Assembly (NCBI GenBank): GCA_024345305.1
Contig: BRON01000017.1
Coordinates: 558,001-622,000 of the forward strand
Direction: 5' to 3'
Source of the DNA: Mrakia gelida
Lineage: Eukaryota > Basidiomycota > Tremellomycetes > Cystofilobasidiales > Mrakiaceae
DNA: 64,000 bases
This document shows, piece after piece, positions 33,038 through 45,465 of the stretch. Numbering within the stretch: position 1 is the first letter of the stretch; the number at the start of each line of letters is the position of its first letter. The notes beneath the pieces are model-generated. The model saw only the letters and a program-made list of their open reading frames with translations, did no database searches and was not told the DNA's origin. The position numbers were made by a program, and so were the translations under genes.

Positions 33038-34558
33038 ATGGCTCCTCCCCCACCTCTCCACCCAAGCGTCATCGACCGCCTCTCCCCCGAATACAAAGCC
33101 TTCCACAACTCCCACGACTCACACGGTCCTGCCATCGAGGAAGGGGGTTGGGATGCGAGCTTGAGGACCGGACGCACGGGAGGAGTGAAGATGGCCAGGG
33201 ATCCAGTTGAGTGGGTTAGGAATGAGGAGATTGTGGTCGAGTGGGAGGCGTATGAGGATGAGGATGGACTGGGGAGGGTGGGGGGGAGGGTGAAGGTTGG
33301 GTTGTTTTGGTCTGAGGGGTTGGGTTTGGGGGAGGAGGAGGGGAGGGGGAGAGGGTGAGCTCGAGCTCATCGAGCGTCCTTCGTTCCCTCTCGTTTTCGT
33401 GCTCGGATTCGCTGACTCTCCTTCTTGGTTCGTCGCCAGCTTACCCGTCTTCATCTACTTCCACGGAGGAGGCTGGGTCTTCGGAACTCCCCCTACCTCG
33501 TCCTTTATCACTCGAACGACACTCAACACTCCTTGCTTGATGATCGTTCCGAGAACGAGACTCGCTCCTGAGGACCCGTTCCCTGCTCACGTCGAGGACG
33601 GCTGGGGACTGATGAGGTGGTTGGGGAGTGGGAAGGCAAAGGAGGTGTTGGGGAACCTGGGAGTGAAGGCGGATTGGGAGAGGGTAGCGTTGGGAGGGGC
33701 GAGTGCTGGAGCGAATGTGGTGAGTTCGAGGGTTTGCTTTGCGAGAGGAGTGGGTTGGGTTGCTTGCTGACTTGACTTGGTTTGGATTGATAGGCAGCTG
33801 TGATGGTACGTATGTGCTCCAGCTACAGTGTCTTTGAGTCAAGATCTGACCTCGATTCCCTTTCGTCGACTACCGATACTGTAGGCCAACAAACTCGCTT
33901 CGCCCTCCCTGGACGCGTCGGTCGATCTCAAACTCTGGAAACTCCTCCTCTTCAACCCTGTTCTCGACAACGAAGCCTCCCCCTCGAGCGGGAAATATTT
34001 GAGTTGGAGGGAGAACGAGTTCTGTCCGTGAGTCCAGCGTCCCATTATATCTCTTCAGGCTTGTTCGAACTCGAGTTGACGCGTCCTCTCGTCCGTCCTT
34101 CCGTTCTCGTTCTCTAGCGATCTCCCAGCAGCCACCCTCCTCTTCTTCAGGTCCCTCTACCTACCCTCTATCTCTCTCCAAAATCACCACCCTTCCTCGC
34201 ATCTCACCTCGCCAATCAACGCTCCTCTCTCGACCCTCGCGCGTCTTCCTCGTGTTTACGTTTGCGTTGGAGGAGTCGACCTGGTGAGGGACGAAGGGAT
34301 CACGTTCGCTGAGAAGGTTAGGAAGGCGAAGGGTGATGAGGGGAGTGTCGCACTGAAGGTCTACGAGGGTGTGCCGCACGCTTATACAATTCAAGACGAG
34401 GTGAGTCGCGTCGAAGTTGAGAAGGAGGACGAACGAAACGAACGACGACGCTGATTATTTCGCTCTTTCGCTTGGATTCGGCGACGAAGGTTCTGGAGGT
34501 CGGGAAGCAGTACATCGAGGACGTTACTAGACAGCTTCAAGACGCGTTCAAAGGTTGA
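33038..34558 (+). CDS. Alpha/beta hydrolase, hormone-sensitive-lipase-type esterase
   Basis: Exons 33038-33354, 33440-33719, 33794-33805, 33885-34027, 34118-34400 and 34490-34558 give 367 residues in one frame. Motifs: oxyanion-hole IYFHGGGWVFG, nucleophile elbow GGASAGANV (GxSxG), acid GGVDLVRDEG and histidine EGVPHAYTI, so the catalytic triad is complete. The strand normally written DYRLAPEHPFPA reads PRTRLAPEDPFPAH. There is no signal peptide or membrane segment, so it is probably cytosolic. Role by family: carboxylester hydrolase of short-chain esters; the substrate is not inferable. Exon 3 is a 12-nt microexon encoding AAVM, which belongs to the helix after the nucleophile and is needed to keep that helix intact. 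SEC31 ends 272 bp upstream on the same strand. Confidence 0.85.
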
Positions 34559-35023
34559 TCAACGAACAGTTTTGAGTTCCGGGACATTGAGGACGAACGA
34601 GCGCGACGTCACGCGTCGAGAGAGAAAGTTCGCTGTTCAAGCCAGATCCAGGTCTTCAACTCTCCCTCTTCTGAACTGTAGAGTTCAGAGTCCAGGGAAG
34701 GAGGGCAAGAGCGAGTCGGCGAAGTCGGAAGGAGCCTGAAAGGAGATTGGAGAAGGAAAGCGGGGTGGGATCCGTACCGATCAAGGTGCTCAACCTTCTC
34801 CCCTTCCCTAGCACACATCCTGAGAGAGAATTTGCTCGACTTCCGAGACACGATCTTTCGGATCTGAGATCTTATGAGTACAGGCAAAATCTTCCTCCAC
34901 AGGGGCGAAAGAGCTGAGAAAGAGACGAACCCCTGAAGTCGATTTCCCCTCCTCGCCTCCATCTTCCCACCGAACCACCACTCCCTCCCTTTCTCCCTCC
35001 ACCTCTTCCGTTTTCGTCTTCCA
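34559..35023. other. Intergenic region before the zinc-cluster fusion gene
   Basis: About 465 bp. No coding support; the last 60 bp are C/T-rich leader-like sequence. Confidence 0.45.
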
Positions 35024-37086
35024 ATGCTCCCTCTTCAACATCCTCCCCACTTTACGTCCTCCCTCAGTCTCCTCCCTCGACTTCCTCCAGCTCCGCGAGA
35101 GGCGCTGCCTGTCCTGAGCCTCCCAATCGTTTCTCCACCTTCCCGAGCTCAGCATCCCGCTCCCTCCTCTTCCCCTTCATCGTCCGCCTCGTCTTCCTCC
35201 TCGTCTTCTATGCCTGCATCGCCTACCAGTCAGGAATCTTCCAAGAGGGGGGAAGCTGCTAGAATCGCTGCGGCTTGTCTCTACTGCAAAGTCTCGTAAG
35301 TCCCGAGGAGGAGAAGCGGAGAAGGGAGGAGGGAAGGACGAGGGAGAGAGAACGAGTGTTTGGTTGGATCTCCCCTCTCTCCCGTCCTTCCTTCGTCCTC
35401 TACACGCCTGTCCGATGCTCGGTCGTGTAGATCAGAAGGCTGACCATCTTCGTGTCTGTGTGATTATCCCTTTACAGCAAGATACGATGCAGCGGGAGCA
35501 TAAACGGAGGATCCTGCGTCGGTTGTTCGAAGAAGGCAAGGCCGTGCCATTTCGCTGCTCCCGAGACGAGAGATCTCAAGGGTCTTCGTAGAGTCGTCGA
35601 GGCGTGTATGGGCTGCAGAAAATCGTGAGTTCCGTCTATCCTGCCGTCGAAGAAGAGAGCTCAAACACGAGGGAAAAGGAAGCCCTTTCGCTCCGCTCAC
35701 CTCCTTCCCGAGTCCCTCCGCCACCCCTGATGCGAAGAGTTGATCTCGTGCGTTTTCTCGTTTCTGCGTGCTTTTCGATAACAGGAAGGTTCGATGCGAA
35801 GGAGCTGTCGACGGAGGAGCCTGTAGGAACTGCTCAAATCACAAACCTCACCCTCGAGTCTGCGTCTTCTCCACCCATCCCACTCGCGATAGAGCAGCGA
35901 ATTCCAGAAGGTCCGACCTTACTCCTCTCTGATAGATCGTACGATTCTTCCCTTCGCTCGAAGCTAGAAGTGCTGACGTTCTCGTTCTTGACTTTGATCT
36001 TGCAGGAAACGAGCAAAGCTTGCCGAGGAGGCGTTGGCCAGAGGCGAACCTTTCCCTCCTCTTCCTGTTTCCTCACCCTCTCCAACTCAATCCGACGCCA
36101 AACCCACTCCCTCGTCCAACTCCCTCCCCCCCACTCCTCAAGTCATACCCTCAGCTTCTACCTTCTCAACAGCGCCTAAAGCCGCTTCGGCCTTCTCAAA
36201 CCTCGTCGTTCGACCTCGCAATTTCGTTGGCTCAGTCTGGTTCTTTCTCACGCGTAGCTCAGGGACCTCGAGCTCGTCGACTTCGACGGATCTCCCATCT
36301 GGTGGGATTGGGAACGGAGCTGGGATGATGATGCTTGCGAGTTACTCGGAGAGTCCTTACGGTAAGTCGGGATCGCTCAACCTTCTCGTCGCGTTCGCTT
36401 CCTTCTTTGCCCTTCTTTGTTTGACCCTCTCGACTGACGCTTCTATTCTTTCCTCCGTCTCGCAGGCGCCTACGATGAGATCGTTTGGTCTCCTGGATCC
36501 TTCGACGTCTCGGATGTCTCTCTCTCGAAGGAGGCTCTCCGAGTAGCTCGACCAACTCACGTCTTCTCGTCCTCGTCGGACGCGGTCAAGGAGGTGAGCT
36601 TCCCATCCTGTTCTCGCCTCAAACTCTCCTCGTATCCTTCTCGCTCACTGACCTGCTATCTATTCTTTCGTTCCCTCTCGTCAGAACCGATGGGGAGCCT
36701 CAGCCGAACTCGGTCGATTCAACTTCACTCCCTTTGATGGGTCCACCCTCATCTCCGTCTTCTCGACCCCTTCCAGCGCCATCACCTCCTCCTCTACGCC
36801 CAAACTCGTCTTCGAAGCTCTCACTACCCCTTGCTCCCTCTCGGTGCTCCTCTCGCCCATCTCATCCCTCCTGCGAACCCCTGGAAGTCGAATCTGGCGA
36901 GGGTTCGGTGCGGAGATCGTCGCTGGGACGACGCAGGCTTGCTGGGTCGAGCAGAGGTCGGTTTCGGGTAGCTCTGGGAAGGAAGGGGACGGAGGAGATG
37001 AGAAGGTTGAAGGGAAGGAGCTCTGGTGCTTGGGTTGTGCGGTGGAGGAGGGGACGTTGATCTGGGGGGACGCGCGAACGAGGTAG
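35024..37086 (+). CDS. Tandem Zn2Cys6 clusters fused to an acetoacetate-decarboxylase-like domain
   Basis: Six exons: 35024-35295, 35478-35624, 35785-35910, 36006-36361, 36466-36593, 36685-37086 (1431 nt, 476 residues). All phases agree. A Ser/Pro-rich leader precedes zinc cluster 1, CLYCKVSKIRC-x8-CVGCSKKARPC (C-x2-C-x6-C-x8-C-x2-C-x6-C). About 20 residues later comes cluster 2, CMGCRKSKVRC-x8-CRNC-x8-C. Both fit the fungal binuclear zinc cluster, and both are split by a phase-2 intron inside the serine codon before KIRC/KVRC. A basic RKRAKLAEEAL segment and a Pro/Ser linker follow. The C-terminal domain has FVGSVWFF, GMMMLASYSESPYGAYDEIV, ELGRFNFTPFDGSTLIS, WRGFGAEIVAGTTQACW and LWCLGCAVEEGTLIWG, aligning with the stand-alone AADC-like protein at 19744-20789. 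Role inferred: a DNA-binding regulator with a small-molecule-type sensor fold. An alternative start is ATG 35210. Two separate genes cannot be fully excluded. Confidence 0.72.
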
Positions 37087-37638
37087 ATAGGTTGCTTTGG
37101 GTTCTCTGGCTCTTTCTTTAACGTTTTACGATTTGTTTTCTCTCTCCCGGTCGGAACTTACGATACAACGTGTCTCTGGATGAATTTTCTCTCCCTCGCA
37201 CCTCTCGGTTCTGGAGCAAAAGTGAAGGAGATGACGAATCGAAGGGGAAGGGGGGGGGGGGAAAGAAGAGGCTCCTCCTCTCGAAACATCCTCTCGACCA
37301 TGAGTCTCGCGTTTTCTTATCAGTCGCTTTTCTCGCCTCCCTCTTCATCAAATTTCATCAAAAAAGTTCTCAGCTGGAGTTCTGAGTGTCCTCCACATCC
37401 TGAGTGTACGGAATAATTTTCACCACCCCAACTGCAGCCGTGAACTGGCGTTGAACCTCGCTCCCTAGGGAATCCGTCTCCTCCCTCGCCCACTTTTGGC
37501 GTCTGGGATTTGTCTCCGTCAAAGTCGCCTTCCCGACTCGCTCGCTTCGTCCTCCTTCGCTCGCCACCTCCCCTTCTTCGCCACCCCAACCACCACCCTC
37601 CCTCCTTCCCTTCCCAAAACAACTTCCATCCATCCAAC
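37087..37638. other. Intergenic region with histone H3 promoter
   Basis: About 550 bp. A G run (37251-37260) and A-rich stretch lie near 37245-37270; the last 130 bp before the H3 ATG are C/T-rich. No gene is seen. Confidence 0.45.
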
Positions 37639-39286
<1,648 letters not shown>

Positions 39287-40090
39287 ACGGTGACCTCGAC
39301 AGCTACGGCTTCCTGCACGCTTCTTGTGAGTCTCGTTCCTTTCATCAAACCTCTACCGACGAAAGGGACGTGTTGAGTTTGAGGAACCCGATCGCTGACC
39401 CGCGTTCATTCACTCTCTCGCTTCGTTCCTTTCCCTTTCTCAGACGGTCTCTCTTTTCTCTTGTTACGATTCTCTAGCTCTGTCCTTCTACCTTCTTCGC
39501 TCATAGTGTATATACTTCGCTTTTCCTTCCCCGTTGTTTCTCTTTCGACCCTTTCACGCGCGTCGTTTGAATACTCCTCGTTGATTTCGCCTCCTACCCC
39601 GCTGGAGTCGAAGGAGAGGTTGAGGAACATCTCCCTCTTCTTCCTTGCCCTCCCTAGGTCGAACGACTCCTTTTTTCTTACTTCTTTTTTGATGAGCCTT
39701 TTCTTCCGAACCTCAGCTCTGCTCTGAAAGTTGTCTCGAGGAAAACGGATAATTTTGTTGATGCGTAGCAGGGCACGCGTTTCTCGATCTGCTCGCTCCC
39801 ATTTTCCCTCTCTCGGGCGAGAAGTTGAACCCAACCATCACGCTTCCTCCCCTCCCCTCCGTTCTCTCCCTTCCCTTTTCCTCCTCTCCTCCTAGGAAGT
39901 CGTTCTCGACCCTCTCAGCATACCCCGCCTCCTTCTTAGCATCTTGCACGACTCGCCTCTCCTCTCGTAGTTCTACCACTCGAGTTACCCTCGAAGGCGA
40001 ACGACCAGCCACCCTCTCCTTCCCTTCCCTTCCCTCCCCTCCTTCTCGCCCTCCCTCTCCTTCCATCCACTCACGAACAGCATAGAAATC
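39287..40090 (+). other. H3 3' UTR with an intron, and cyclin B promoter
   Basis: A GTGAGT donor at 39326, branch-like CGCTGACCC and acceptor CTCAG ending at 39443 form an intron whose donor is 40 nt after the H3 stop. The remainder shows no coding region; it ends in a C/T-rich tract before the cyclin ATG at 40091. Confidence 0.5.
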
Positions 40091-42417
40091 ATGGCCAGCG
40101 GTATCCCTGTGAGTTCACTTCCCATCCTAGGTGTTTCCAGAGTTGGGGGTGGAAGGATGGTTGAAGGAGAGGGCGTGGGGAGGAAGGAAGGGAGGGTTGG
40201 CGAGAGACGAAGGAGCTGACCCCCTTGGTTCCTCTTGTTGTTCGTTCTATCTACCTCCCTCCCACCATCCCTCCTCCCTTCATCCTTCCTCCCCATCCAC
40301 TCTCATCTCTCTCCATGTACACTCTCTCTTCTCCTCCACCTTTTGACGCGTTCAGACCCGACGAACGACTCGCGTAACTCGCGCTACCGCCCCTTCCATT
40401 GGAGACGAGAACGCCGTCTCTCATCGAACCTCAAAGTCCTCAGCAGCCGCTACAGCAGCCAAGGACGCTCAGAACGGTCCTTCGAAACCATCCACCTCCT
40501 CTCGCTCAACCACAACCGCCGCCAAACCATCCGCTAAGGACGTTGGAGCAGCTTCGTCCACCGCAGGAGGAGCGTCGACCACCGCCAACGGAAAGGGAGT
40601 CCTCGGAACCAGGAAGCGTGCCGCTTTCGGAGAGGTCACCAACAAGAACGGTCCTGCTGGAGCTGCTGGTGCCGCGGGAGGTTCCAAGGGAGGAGCGTCC
40701 AAGGTCGAGAAGAAGTCGACGACGGCGTCGACCACCGCTCGAGCGCCTAGGAGGACGAGGGCCAGCACCGCTGCTGAGATCGACAACGACGACGTCGCCG
40801 TCAAGGTCGAGGATAACGACGAAGGAGGAGCTTCTTCTCGTCCCATCGCCGTCAGGAAACGAGCGACCACCTCTACCACCACCGTCGTCGGATCGTCAAC
40901 AACCGTCTCCAACGCCGCTTCCACCTCCAACACCAACCGTACTCGTCGTCCCGCCGCCGGCGCCTCCACCTCCCGAAGTCGCGTCGCATCCACCTCTACC
41001 GTCAAGCGCGAAGCCCTCGACGACCATCTCGACAACAACACCGAGGAGGTCGACGACGACGCCGTCGCCGTTCCAGCCAAACGGGCGAGGACGTCGAGCC
41101 CTTTCAAGGCTGAGGCTTCCGAGCCAGTCTCGAGGAACATGGAGGTCGAGGTCAAGTCGAAACAGTCCTTGAAGGAGGCTCTCGCTCTTGCTCAGGAAGT
41201 CGCCGATACGAAACCAGCCAAGGACGAGGGATGGCAGGACCTGGACGCTGAGGACGACGACGATCCGATGATGGTCAACGAGTACGTCAGGGACATCTTC
41301 ATCTACATGCAGAAGCTCGAGGTTCGTTTCTTTCCTTTATCTTCCATCTTTCGTACTTCATCCTCCTTCTCCGCGAAGGAGGAACGAAGCGACGAAGTCT
41401 TTGCGACGCAAAACGACGAAAACTGACCTCGACGATGCCGTCGCGTTTTCCCTTCGTTTTCCCTCCTCCTCGTCTCCCTCCCACAGATTGACACCCTCCC
41501 CAACCCCGAGTACATGTCCAACCAACCCGAACTCCAATGGAAGATGCGTGGAATCCTCGTCGACTGGCTCATCGAAGTCCACGGAAAGTTCCGTCTCCTC
41601 CCCGAAACTCTCTTCCTCGCCGTCAACCTCGTCGACCGATTCCTCTCGGCTCGAACGATCTCCCTCGTCAAGCTCCAACTCGTCGGAACCACCGCTCTCT
41701 TCGTCGCCTCCAAGTACGAAGAAGTCATCTGCCCCTCGGTTCAAAACTTCCTCTACATGGCCGACGGGGGCTACGGAGACGAGGAGATCCTCGGAGCGGA
41801 GAGGTACCTCCTGCAGACCCTCGAGTTCAACCTCAGCTACCCCAACCCCATCCACTTCCTCAGGAGGATCTCCAAGGCCGACAACTACGACATCCAGACC
41901 AGGACCGTCGCCAAGTACTTCATGGAGATCTCGTGCGTCGACCACAAGATGCTTCACCTCAAGCCGAGTCTCATCGCCGCTGGAGCTGCCTGGCTCGCCC
42001 GTCTCGTTCTGGATCGAGGAGAATGGGTGAGTTTGCCGTCTTCCCTGCCGCCATCGCTCCTTCTCCGACGTTCTCTTTGTTCGGAACTCGGAACTGACTC
42101 GCTCCTCTTCGTCGTCGCCGCCGTCGTCGTCTTTTCATCTTTTTCAGAACGCCAACCTCGTCCACTACTCGTCGTTCTCGGAAGAGGAGCTCCTCCCCGC
42201 CGCTCAACTCATGGTCAACTACATCCTCCGACCCGCCGAGAAGCAGGCCGAGTGCTTCGTCAAGAAGTACGCGTCCAAGAAGTACATGAAGGCGTCGACC
42301 TACGTTCGGGACTGGGCTCTCATGCGATACACCGAGGATGGAGTTCGGTCAGCCGCTCCCAGGGGAATGGAGTTGGCTTACGATGTCGCCGAGACTAAGA
42401 GGGAGGAGGCTTTGTAG
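40091..42417 (+). CDS. B-type (mitotic) cyclin
   Basis: Exons 40091-40108, 40356-41321, 41487-42026 and 42148-42417 give 597 residues. The cyclin N-box is ELQWKMRGILVDWLIEVHGK, FRLLPETLFLAVNLVDRFLS and LQLVGTTALFVASKYEEV; the C-box continues through GAERYLLQTLEFNLSYPNPI, FMEISCVDHKML and LIAAGAAWLARLVL. The MRGILVDWLIEVH hallmark and the YPNPIHFLRR motif identify B-type cyclins that activate Cdk1. The N-terminus is long (about 380 residues), Ala/Ser/Thr-rich and basic, with an acidic run before the box. A destruction-box-like motif KRAAFGEVTN (R-A-A-F-G-E-V-T-N) lies near residue 93; the usual leucine is phenylalanine. The first coding exon is 18 nt. Regulation at mitotic exit by APC/C is expected from the family. 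Confidence 0.93.
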
Positions 42418-43457
42418 AGCGGAAGGACCAGTTCATTTGCTCGTCGTCGTCCGGACTCAAAACACTCGTCGTCGTCGTCGCTCGCTCGCTCGGTTCGGTT
42501 CTCTTTCTCCCTCCTCCCCTCCTCTTCCCTCGGTTCCATCGCACTCCTTCACGGCTATACCCTCTCCTCCCTCACCTCGCCTCATCCACTCGCATCCACC
42601 CTCATCTCATCCCTCATCGCCCTCCTCCCCTCGCATCCTCGGAACCCCATCGCCCTCCCTCCTTCTCTCTTTCTTAATGCCCCTCTTCATACGCTTTCCC
42701 CATCCACGCCTACGATCCTTTTACTCTTACATACATACACACCATACCCTTTCCTTTCATCCCTCCCATGCTCCCTTCTCTTCTCGTTCTTTCACGTATG
42801 CCAAATCGACACGCCCCTTCTCTCTCCCTTCCTCCTCCCTTCACTCTTTGCATAGCTTCTCCCTTTCTCTTCTTTTTGGCTACCTCTTTCTCCTCTTTCT
42901 CGTCTCTCTTGTCCTTTTCGTTTCCTAGGTTCTCCCACATCGCTCCCTTCTCTCTCTTTTCTTAGGTTTTTCTCGTTCACCAGTTCTCGTCTCTCGTCTC
43001 TCACTTTCTTCTTCCTTACCTTACGTCAAAACGCGCTTCCCTTTCCTTTTCTTCACTCCCTCTTTTACTTTACTTAGCCTGTTCTTTCTCGTTCTCGTTC
43101 TCGGAACTGTTCTCTGGTTGACGACGGAAGGAAGGGAGAGGAGCGTGGTGGGATGGGTGCGTTCGACGACGGTGGTGGCGGTGCTCGCGGTTTCGTTTCT
43201 CTTTGACTTGACTTGCCTTTTTGACTCGTGACTACTCCTTGACTCTTGAATGATAGCTTTTTGACTTTTAAACGAACAGAGGGAGCGATGAAAGACGAGT
43301 TGCGGGAAGAGCGAGAGAGAACGAGCCAGGGAGGCGAGCGACGACGCGTCTCTGTTTTTCCCCTTCTCCCTTTCGCCACAGGAGAAAAATAAAGCCTCGA
43401 TCGGTAGTCTACATGCAACTCCAATAACCTCCTATCGACATCTACTCAACGCGTCCA
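42418..43457. other. Convergent 3' region, cyclin B and tocopherol-cyclase-like genes
   Basis: About 1 kb, dominated by long C/T-rich runs (42480-43080), consistent with 3' UTR sequence of the cyclin gene. Short T-rich stretches near 42850-42930 could act in 3' end formation. No coding region is supported. Confidence 0.45.
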
Positions 43458-45020
43458 TCAATCCACCAGTTCCTCGCCCCAACTCCCCCCGAACTCCAAC
43501 CCTCCCCTCTCCGTCTCGCCCTCCCAGACCTGCTCCCATTCGGACAAGAGAGGCCAGCGACGGGTGAAGGCTTGGATGCGAGTAAGGGAGGAGAAGGATT
43601 CGAGGGCGAAGCGTTCGGAGGGGAGGGAGTGGCCTGTGGATAAGGGGCAGGAGAGGGGGATGAACGTTGACTGGACGAGCGCGCGAGACGCGTCGAGGGA
43701 GGGAGAGAAAGAGAGGGAGTCAGTTTGAATTTGAGATGGGTGCAGAGCCATCGAACAGTGAAGAGCGAGGAAGGACGAAAAGAGTTCAAGCGTGTTTATT
43801 GCTGAGGACTCACCGTATCAGCCTTGATCTCAACCACAACCCTCCTCGTCCCCCACCCCTCCGTCGCCTCGATCCTCACCCTCCCCTCCCTTGCGGATCT
43901 CTCAACCTTCAGCCAAAGTCCCCACCCGAAGAACCGAAGCGTGAACGGAGGTCGGAAGTCCCATGCGAGGTTGAGTTCTGGGACGCGAAGACCGAAGAGG
44001 TAGGCTTCCATGGGGAGGGTGAGGAACGGGAGGGAGGGAATGGGAGGAGGGAGGAGTCCGCCTGCTAGGGCGAAGGAGAAGGACGAGGAGGAGGAGGATG
44101 GGGAGGAAGATGGGAGGGAAGATGAGGAGGAGAGGGCTTGGATCCAGATCCAGGAGGGAGGGAAGGTCGTTCCCCTGTGGAAAAGCAAGCGAGGGAAAGG
44201 AACGAGGATGAGCGACGTCGACGCGTCTCGCGAAATCTCTTCGTCCGGGACGAAACCAAACCAAACCAAATCGAAGCGAGCCTTACCAGTTCTTCTCTAT
44301 ATGAGCAACTCCCGTACCTTCCCATCCATTCCTCAACCTCTCCTCTCGATCCTCTCCCTCCTCCTCAACCCCCTTCTCTCCGACTCCCTCGTCATCCTCC
44401 ATCGACGCGTCGAGCTCGAAGACCCTCCACCTCGCCTCGCTCCCTGAGCTCTGTACAAGCCAATGAAGAGGCAACAGACCCTTCAAGTTCGCTATCCATC
44501 CCTCTGGTCCTCCATTCGGTACCCCCTCCGTCCAAGGAACTCGATTCGAAGTCTCCAGAACGAGTTTCCTCCTCTTGCCATCGTTGTTGAGCTCGAACTC
44601 GAACGAATGGGTCGTGCTTCCTCCTGCTCCGTCGGAAACGAGGGATCCGACGCCTGGTGCTGAGAGGGTGAAACTTTGTTGACCGTTCGAGGAGGAGGGG
44701 TGAAGGGTTGTTTGGAGAGGAGCAGGGAAGAGGTCGATGTCCCATCGAGACGAGGACGAAGACGAAGACGAGGAGGGAGGAGGGAATGGATTCCAAGAGA
44801 TGTGAACCATCGAAGGACGAGTTGTTGCTCCTCTTACGTGACATATGATGAGGACGAGGGAGCCGTGAGGAGATAAGACGCGAGTGTAGATTCCATCGAA
44901 CGCGGCTGAAGGGTGGGGTGGGAAGGTGTCGACGAGAGCGAGGGAGGATCGCCAGAGGTGAGGGAGGAGGAGGAAGATGAAAGGGGAGAGAGAGAGGAGG
45001 GCGAGATGAAGGAGCGCCAT
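43458..45020 (-). CDS. Tocopherol-cyclase-like membrane-anchored protein
   Basis: Three exons on the minus strand: 44287-45020, 43814-44174, 43458-43670 (1308 nt, 435 residues). The N-terminus is a signal-anchor (LLHLALLSLSPFIFLLLPHLW). The motif GVAHIEKNWGTTFPPSWIWIQAL spans the first splice and matches the core of the tocopherol cyclase-like family (EKNWG..FP..W.W.Q), seen in plant tocopherol cyclases and in fungal and bacterial proteins of unknown role. Upstream strands include FDGIYTRVLSPHGSLVLIIC and MVHISWNPFPPP; downstream are LFGLRVPELNLAWDFRPPF and RVRIEATEGWGTRRVVVEIK. The fold is an expected beta-barrel lipocalin-like domain; the substrate is unknown. Fungi do not make tocopherol, so the name gives only the fold. 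It is divergent from UAP1 and convergent with the cyclin gene. Confidence 0.65.
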
Positions 45021-45465
45021 GCTGCTAGAGGATTTGTTTTTCTCGATGTTGTTGAGTGGGGAGAGAGAGAGAGACTATATCGAAGTTTCTCAGGATTGTG
45101 ATGGCGGTTGGGAGGGAAACGATTGCGATGGGAGGGACTCGATCGTCATCAAGGGCGGGAGTGTTCGAGCTGAGAAAAGAAAGCAGAGAGAGGAAGATGG
45201 TCACCTCGCTTCCTTCTCTTCAACCAGATCCTTCAGTCCATCCTAGAAGGAGACGCATATACTCTCGCTCTTCCCTTCCCACCCTCCGGACCGTCGCTCT
45301 CGCATACACTTCGCCCACGTCCCTCTTCCTTCATTCGCTCATCACACCTCTCGCTCGAACGAACGAACCCCCTTTCACCTTCCCTTCCTCCTCCCCCGGC
45401 TGCCTCTCTTTTCACTCACTCCCCTTCAACCACCACCTTCACCTCCTCCCTCTTCGCCATCGACG
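45021..45465. promoter_or_regulatory. Divergent promoter region, tocopherol-cyclase-like / UAP1
   Basis: The 445 bp between the two start codons hold both promoters. The last 200 bp are C/T-rich on the plus strand. No discrete binding site is recognised with confidence. Confidence 0.45.
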
